Shown here in pieces: positions 58,053 through 64,000 of a stretch of DNA of 64,000 bases. Where the stretch lies: assembly GCA_014529385.2 (NCBI GenBank), contig CM043944.1, positions 67,825,895-67,889,894 on the forward strand, written 5' to 3'. The DNA comes from Adiantum capillus-veneris (taxonomy: Eukaryota; Streptophyta; Polypodiopsida; Polypodiales; Pteridaceae). The notes beneath the pieces are model-generated. The model was given only the letters and a program-made list of their open reading frames with translations, searched no databases and was not told the origin of the DNA. Each line of letters begins with the position of its first letter. Position 1 is the first letter of the stretch. The translations under genes and the position numbers were made by a program.

Positions 58053-59244
58053 TGTCGTGCCGTGGCACGCACATAGTGTGGAATAAAAACATTCACCTCA
58101 CTTTTGACACTTCTCGATACATGGAAAGAAAAGCAATAATGTACATATCGTGATATATGCTAAAACGGCTATTGCGGTCGCTATCATGTACATACCTATT
58201 CAGGGAGTCGTGGCCCTGGATGTGGCACATTTGCGTGCTTTTTCACTCGATAAGATGCTTAATTTGGTTTGAAAATGTATATAGTCCAAGTGTTTCATGG
58301 TGGCACACTCATCTCGCCTATAAAGACTGATGCGGGCAAAAAATGCCAAAAATAACAGTTAGTAGGCGTCGTTGCAGAATTGCATGGAAAGTGATCCAAA
58401 ATGGTAGATTGATGTAAAATGATGCTTATCTATGCTTTTTATGCTTATGTGAGTGATCCCATAATTTAGGGAATTTTTTGACTCCATTGGGGATTTTTCG
58501 CATCAAAAATGCAAAAAATGAGCTGAAAATGGCCTAGTTTCGGTCCAAAATGGAAAAATGGCCTAAAAATTGACACATCAGCTTAAAATTCCATGGGTAA
58601 GAGGGAGAGGGCTGCTTTTTACAAAAAAAAGACCAGAAATTTTATACTACTATGGAATATCTTCCATGGTTGCCCATTCTATGTGTGCTGCAGTCCCGCC
58701 TCTTCGAAATCTTGTATCTGAGCTAGTGAGGGAGTGAATTAGGGTTTCCCCTTATCAAAATGGTTTATGGGCGTCACTTTAGCAGCTCATAAATCTCAGA
58801 AAAATCAGAAAATTGTCGTCGTGAAGGCGGAAGCTCGAGCATTCCTTTCAACTGTTTGATGCTACGACTATGTAATTGGGGGCGAGGCTACATGATACCA
58901 TGAAAGAGGTTTGGGTTTTGATTGAGAATTGTGCTTGTATGAGCATTGAGGTTTCATGGCTGAAACTTTAGTGTTTTCAAATCGTCTTTTAAAGTGAAAT
59001 TGAATGTGATTTGATGATCCTCTCATCATAATCTTAACTACAAAAACAAGCAATTTCCAAGCACGATAAAAAAGAGGGTTTGTAACTTTGTTGTCACGAA
59101 CGCTCTCAATTTTTCTATCACCCATAGGAAGAGGGTTGGTGATTCTCCACCAACCCTTTTTCACAAAGTTTTTGTGACTTTCATCACAAACACTCAGAGC
59201 GAGAGGTTTTGCACCTTCCTAGCTAGACCGCACACATTCCGACA
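58053..59244 (+). repeat. 3' LTR of the 50849-59244 gypsy element
   Basis: TGTCGTGCCGTGGCACG to CACATTCCGACA, matching 50849-52020 along its length. Confidence 0.85.
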
Positions 59245-59444
59245 ATGTATGCCACTTTTTAAAATGCTGTAAAAATCTCAACTCTCCATATCACATTGCA
59301 AATTCTTAATCTGCAATCTACTTATGGGTGGTCTAACATGAGTTTCAAACATCTTTTTCGGTAAATATAATGTATCCTAAGTATAAACACAAATTAAATC
59401 TCAATAATATGACCGTTGTGTTCACTCATTGATGTAATGAGAGG

Positions 59445-60209
59445 TTGCTCAATGAGAAAATCTTTTCGAAATGCAATCACATGCCCGCTACCCATCCAAC
59501 CGCTAAAAAGATTCTTACTAGCTTAGGCTTGGTTTACCACAAAATATATGCATGTCCTAATGAATTTATACTCTTTCACAATGAGTATGCAAATTTGGAA
59601 CAATGTTCCAATTGTGGATCAAACAGGCATAGAGAGGACAACAAGGAAAATTTTTCCCTACAAAGGTCCCTCGACACTTTCCTATCATTCCAAGAAGGAA
59701 GAGCATGTTAAGGTGCAACAAAATAGCTGCTTTGATGACATCGCCTACAAATACTAAATCCAAAGAGAATCTGATGTGGGTGCCTGTTGACTATTGTGCA
59801 TGGAAGCATATAGAAAAAATGTCCTACATTTAAGGATGAGCCTCATTATATCCGTTTTGGTTTGGCAATGGGTTGAGTAAACCCATTTGTATCACGGAGT
59901 TTGTCATGGAGCACAATGATCATGCCAGGATACAATTTAGAGTGCAACAAGTAGACAAACAAAGGGCCACCTTCGACAATGGGGTTAGGGAAAGATTCAT
60001 CCAGAAAAGTCGGAGTAGTGCCAAGGATGTGAACACACACACTAGCCAACTTGAATACTTTGGCTACATCCAAGACATCTTGAAGATTAGCTTTAAGAAG
60101 TTTGATATTTTTACCTTTAATGTCAAGTGGTTCAAAGTTATTTCTAGTGGCCATCATGTAACTGTGCAGAAAGATAAGAGTGGACCGATTCAAGTGAACT
60201 CTAGGCAGG
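59445..60209 (+). pseudogene. CACTA transposase fragment with internal deletion (tnp2 joined to DUF4216)
   Basis: 59445-59640 reads HPTAKKILTSLGLVYHKIYACP and HNEYANLEQCSNCGSNR, the tnp2 zinc-ribbon-like start. In shifted frames it continues FPIIPRRKSML, NTKSKENLMWVPVDYCAWKH and IRFGLAMG to about 59880. Then, without the rest of tnp2 or DUF4218, comes DUF4216 (59930-60200: LEYFGYIQDILKISF, FTFNVKWFKVISSG). So about 2 kb of transposase coding sequence is missing at a junction near 59880-59900. The right end is cut by the CACTA element starting at 60210. Confidence 0.8.
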
Positions 60210-60480
60210 CACTACAAGAGGTTGTGTGCTCTTGTGACGCTCTTAGCGACGGAAATACACTGGGTTTTTATAACCCCCGGCGTCGCTATGAGCGTCGCTA
60301 AAAGCGTCGCTACGAGAGCGTCGCTATAGGCGTCGCTATAGGAGTCGCTATATAGCGACGCTCATAGAGACGCCTATAGCGACGCACATAGCGACGCTCT
60401 CAGGGAGAGTATAGCGACGCATATAGCGACGCTACAAAGCCATAAATAGCGACGCTTATAGCGACGCCTGAGAGAATATT
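60210..60480. repeat. CACTA terminus and foldback subterminal repeats
   Basis: After CACTACAAGAG, six copies of (G)CGTCGCTA face seven to eight copies of TAGCGACGC around a 14-bp palindrome TCGCTATATAGCGA (60345-60358). Such subterminal repeats are binding sites of the element-encoded TNPA-type protein in En/Spm. The opposing orientation would allow a long hairpin in single-stranded DNA or RNA. Confidence 0.85.
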
Positions 60481-60832
60481 TTTTTGGTGGCAGGGCATTG
60501 AATGTCCTACCACCCATCAACCATATTGTACTTGATTCACTTTTTAAAAAAAGTGCAAAAGTAAATAATAGACCCAAAATAGTCACCCACAAGATGCATT
60601 GTTTGCAAAATTGACAATTGTACACATCATAGACAAACTGAATTGATTGGCAAATGTAATAATGACAATTGTACAACATCATAGGCATAAAGAATTGATT
60701 GGCAAAAGGAATTGCGGTGACAAATGTAATAATATACATGGTTCAAAAAGACGTATAAAATCCGTCTCATAATACATAAGCTATGAGAAACCCTAAACTA
60801 ATGCTATCTAGCTACGGCTAAACTGACGTCGT

Positions 60833-62146
60833 CTAATCAGACGTCTCATCGCGTCCAAGCGGCGTATCTGTCGGATTCTGCAAAAAAAGACAATAAGACA
60901 GTTTTCAGTAAATATAAACATATAACGACATTTATAAAACAATACAAAAAATAAAAAAGAGTAAACCCTAATACTAACCATGCCGCCGCGAGAACTGAGA
61001 ATGTCCATCAGGGCGTTTAAGCCCTTCCTGCCTGCGTACTCGCGCTCGTACGGTGTGGGATCACGTCCTGTCATCGACCACTGTCAAAACATACAAAGAT
61101 TTCATTATGTTAGAACTAAAAAACTCATAAACCCTAAACTATCGAACATGCATAAAGAGCAATGTGAAAAGACTTACAAAATCGGCCTCAAATGATGCCC
61201 ATCCACCGCTCCCCAAGTGGTGCGAGCTCCCTGCCTCTACTCGCGCTCTGGCTGCATCCTTTTGTTGCTTCCACTTGTCGGGATTCTCGCGCGCTGCTTT
61301 CTTCGCATTCTTCCAATCTTCTTTGGCCAGCCAATCTGGCCTATTCCACCCATTCTTGATTGCTTTTTGCACTTCGGAACGCTTGTGTTTGCAGTATTCG
61401 CGCATTCGAATCTTCATCAGGTCTTCATTGAAGCGCTGATCCCGTGTTGGAACGGGAAACTCATCATGAAGTATGCTGATGACTCTGTTTTTTAAATCAC
61501 TTGGTACTTCACTCCATTTGTTTAGTATATAGTGTCTAAACAGCTGAGAGCAAAGACCACGCATGCGCGAGATCACCTTCTTGCCGTCATCATCCATGAT
61601 GATGCCGCCGCTGATGTCGACGGAGTAAGGCAAGCCCTCTGGCCGGTGACGCGTGAACCTGGGTGTCCCGGCAGGGGTCTCTAGCGGCGTGTCGATGGGG
61701 GTACGGACGTCAGGTGTCTCCATCGGCGTCTGGGCGCCGAAGCGAGGAGTGTCAAGTGGGGTGGCTCCTGGCGGAGTAGGTAGAGGTGTGTAGCTTCTAG
61801 GAACAGTCAGCCGTGCAAAACCTGGCATAGACAGCGATGCTGTGGCTGGTGTGGGGGCGGGCAAAGAAGGGGAGGGTAAAGAGCCTCGTCGAACACGAGG
61901 CGGTGTGGAGGCATCGGTGGCGGAATCCCCACAACAACCGCCACCGCCACCACTAGAGCGCCGGTGTCTAGACGAGTGTGACGCTCGTCTCGTCGACACC
62001 GAAGCTTCGGAGCGCGCTGAATGCTCCGAAAGAGAGGGAGATGCGGATGGTGTAGGAACGCGCGATGATGCGCCAGAGCGATGACGCTCCACGTACCACT
62101 GTCTCTGCTGCGGTGACAAAGAAGAAAGAAACTCCTCATCATCCAT
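60833..62146 (-). CDS. TNPA-like / Transposase_24 protein of the CACTA element, three exons
   Basis: Exons 62146-61178 (323 codons), 61080-60979 (34) and 60877-60833 (14 plus TAG), all joined in phase 0 with clean GT/AG sites (TTTT|GTAAGT, GACAG|TGG, ATG|GTTAGT, TTGCAG|AAT), giving 371 residues. N-terminal half: MDDEEFLSSLSPQQRQWYVERH, Ser/Arg-rich stretches, a Gly run, and repeated TP motifs (TPLDTP, TPMETP, TPIDTP, TPLETP). C-terminal half: SVDISGGIIMDDDGKK, LFRHYILNKWSEVP, WLAKEDWKNAKKAAREN, SSHHLGSGGWASF, then TGRDPTPYE, the layout of the plant Ptta/En/Spm Transposase_24 family. Expected to bind the subterminal repeats in the nucleus and help excision. A possible acceptor TTAATGCAG|GT just before the ATG suggests a further 5' UTR exon. 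Confidence 0.82.
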
Positions 62147-62418
62147 ACCTGCATTAAACACACGAATATTTAAACTTAATATTGAATGAATAGAGTAGAC
62201 AATGACGCAAAGACCATTAAATACAATGACGTAATGACGCATATAAATACAATGACGCAATGAATCGAGTGATAGAAGAGGCAAGTCGAAAACTCAGAAT
62301 TTTCAATCAAAAGATGTGAGCGCGAGTAGAAAAGAGCGTTACACACCATGGAAGCTACTTAGAGAGCTAGAGCTTTTACAGCACGGAGCAAAATTGTTCA
62401 AATACAATATTTGTGGCT
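62147..62418. other. Intergenic gap between the two CACTA genes
   Basis: AT-rich, with repeated CAATGACGCA words near 62200-62260. Probably holds the transposase 3' UTR and the promoter or 5' UTR of the TNPA-like gene, both on the minus strand. Confidence 0.5.
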
Positions 62419-64000
62419 TTAAGAGATCTCTCTCTCATCCTCGCATAACTCAGCATAACTTCCTATATCTATATAGAGCTCTCCGTTTAAACACATATCC
62501 TCTGTTTCATTTTGTAGCTCCTCTGCATGCATCCCATATAGAGTAGTAGCATCTTGATGCTCGTCTGGCACCACCGCAGCGGCTTCTGATTGAGCATCTT
62601 CTCTGATCTCCTCCATTGATGTCGTTGTGATTGGCACATGGTAGCCTTCATACGTCCTTGCACTACGAGGGGCTACCTCTATGACGTACCACCAGTTTGA
62701 TGTAGACTTTGTAGGATGAAATACTACCTGCCAGAGCCACATAACTTACATGAGAGCCACATAACTTGTAAAAGGGGGATGTTAACTATTTATATACTTA
62801 CTTGTTCACAATGCTCGGGTAGTACGAAAGTGTCTCTTAGGTCAGTCCATTTCTTAGTAGAATCCACCTCAAGAAAACCAGACTCTCCTCTACGCACAAT
62901 AGCGTTTCGACCCTCCATGATTATCTTGAACCATTGCACGTCGAACAAGTCGACAAAAAATCCTCTGTAATCGATCCTCAAAATCTCTTGCAGCGTGCCG
63001 AAGTAAGTGAGTTCCGCCACCACGAGATCTGCATCAGAGGAACGTCGTCGACTAGACTGTTCAAATTTTGCCATGATTCCACAATCTTGAGTAAAACGCT
63101 TTTTGTCGATTCGTTCCACCCTAAAATGTCGACCTTTACACCATGCTGCTGTGTATGACTTATACTACAACGAACATAGATTATGAGTGGCTGTTCAAAC
63201 GTTTATAAATAAAGTCACTTGCTAGTCGTACATTGCAAACTTACCTTGGTCGCGCAACCCCGAGAGTACTCCCACTCTTCTTCAGTCACTTCGTCACCGC
63301 ATTGTTGTGCGCTTTTCAATTGGTTGTGCAACCATCTTAAGCTCATGAAGGTTGGTAGGCTCTCCAGAACCGCTGGATAGTGCATCGGTGGTCGTCTTCC
63401 CCGTCTCCACTCGATTCGTGCCCTTTGTCGCTCTTGCTTTGCATCCTCATATTGTGAAATCCACTTTTGCATCACTGGATTGTGAAGCATGCAAAATCGG
63501 TTGATTTTAGCCTCTAGATCTTCCGTCATCTTCTTCTCAACACCGAGATTGCACATGACAATCCCAGATATGCGCTCATCATCTATGGTTCGCCATAGCG
63601 TGTCCCGGGATTTATCAAATCCGTCTAGCCACTCTCCAATGTACACTAGGGACTCTGATACCAACCAACCTTCTGCCATGCTACCCTCCGGACGTGCCTT
63701 TTGACGCACATATCCCTTAAGCGTTTTCATGAAACGCTCTAAGAAGAACATCCATCTGGAATGAACTGTGCCAGCTATTTCCACCTCATCAACTATGTGA
63801 ATAAGAAGATGCACCTGAATGGTTAGTATTGTAGTAGGAAAATGTTTCTCAAACATGCACACAAGCTCCGCAGCATTTAGTTTGGCGAATGGTATGGAGT
63901 CTACGTCGATCTCCTTTTGTGAGATCCATTGCACCAGCTTTGCAAGTTTGTAGATTGTGTTACGGATGTCGAGAGACAAACATCCCTCAATGGCAACCGG
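62419..64000 (-). CDS. CACTA tnp2-type transposase, C-terminal part (DUF4218 and DUF4216), 5' end outside window
   Basis: Three visible exons: window edge to 63245, 63164-62802, and 62727-62419 (ends TAG/TAA-type stop), joined in frame by GT/AG sites (ACCAAG|GTAAGT, TTGTAG|TAT, GAACAA|GTAAGT, GGCAG|GTA). Exon A carries DUF4218: PVAIEGCLSLDIRNTIYKLA, IQVHLLIHIVDEVEIAG, HSRWMFFLERFMKTLKGYV, KARPEGSMAEGWL. Exon B carries DUF4216: AAWCKGRHFRVERID, GIMAKFEQ, LTYFGTLQEILRIDYRGF, VQWFKIIMEGR. Exon C reads VVFHPTKSTSNWWYVIEVAPR and an acidic tail. This is the standard order at the C-terminus of plant CACTA transposases, which cut the element ends. The catalytic part is upstream, beyond 64000. About 468 residues are seen, with no stop or frameshift. 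Confidence 0.85.

Larger units (their letters stand above)
50849..59244 (+). mobile_element. Ty3/gypsy LTR retrotransposon, degenerate
   Basis: LTRs 50849-52020 (1172 bp) and 58053-59244 (1192 bp) share the start TGTCGTG and the end CACATTCCGACA. Flanks ATGT (50845-50848 and 59245-59248) suggest a 4-bp target duplication. Internal order gag, protease, RT, RNase H, integrase is that of Ty3/gypsy. A purine tract (AGAGGGGTTGGA) abuts the 3' LTR. The many stops and frameshifts mean it is inactive. No chromodomain is visible at the end of integrase; instead there is a very acidic tail. Confidence 0.85.
60210..64000 (-). mobile_element. CACTA (En/Spm) transposon, right part beyond the window
   Basis: Starts with CACTACAAGAG at 60210, the standard CACTA terminus, next to AGG as the likely 3-bp target duplication. 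An inverted array of GTCGCTAT words follows (60233-60475). Two genes on the minus strand follow: a Transposase_24-like gene (62146-60833) and the tnp2-type transposase C-terminus (64000-62419). Frames and splice sites are intact, unlike nearly everything else here, so the element may be young and possibly active. The other terminus and the transposase N-terminus lie outside the window. It inserted into an older CACTA transposase. Confidence 0.85.

Noticed and set aside
61842-62084. Plus-strand open frames opposite the TNPA-like gene
   Set aside because: Antisense shadow of the GC-rich Ser/Pro coding exon.

Overview
The window looks like repeat-rich nuclear DNA of a vascular land plant. The evidence is a plant-type R2R3-MYB with introns at the usual positions, chromodomain Ty3/gypsy elements, tRNA-primed LTR elements with 5-bp target duplications, and En/Spm (CACTA) transposons carrying the plant tnp2, DUF4218 and DUF4216 regions. 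The wording of the LINE C-terminus and the very long CT/GA microsatellites remind me of fern or lycophyte genomes. That last point is an impression from memory, not a demonstrated assignment.

Layout from left to right. 1-9000: an old gypsy element on the minus strand, split by a related chromovirus (467-6295) whose LTRs are only about 124 bp. 9000-14281: mostly unassigned DNA with microsatellites, a possible SINE, and the only candidate host gene, the first two exons of an R2R3-MYB (minus, 11728-10930). 14282-25012: a complete 10.7-kb LTR element with TSD CAAAG. It encodes gag and protease but no reverse transcriptase, RNase H or integrase. Its leader carries about eight 24-bp palindromes, it has a W-x-P-K repeat region, and an intron-less piece of a DEAD-box RNA helicase sits just upstream of its polypurine tract. 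25018-26233 and 38186-38300: a degenerate CTTAGGGCTA-type repeat, interrupted by a 12-kb chromovirus (26234-38185, minus, TSD TATCG) with very long, unequal LTRs built partly of a ~152-bp tandem repeat.

38300-50400: decayed repeats. These include a CACTA remnant, long microsatellites, and a pair of ~2.2-kb direct repeats (41049-45690 and 47745-49935) that are probably LTRs of a large non-coding element; a LINE lies inside the first copy. 50849-59244: a broken gypsy element on the plus strand. 59445-60209: a rearranged CACTA transposase piece, interrupted by a second CACTA element starting at 60210 and running off the right edge. Both visible genes of that second element (a Transposase_24-like/TNPA-type gene and the tnp2-type transposase C-terminus) have intact frames and clean splice sites.

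The most interesting unit is the 14282-25012 element. It appears to be a non-autonomous gag-protease LTR retrotransposon (TR-GAG-like) that combines a structured leader, an unusual basic W-x-P-K domain and a captured helicase fragment. It would have to use reverse transcriptase and integrase from another element. No rRNA, tRNA or CRISPR feature was recognised, and most coding sequence here is transposon-derived and damaged.
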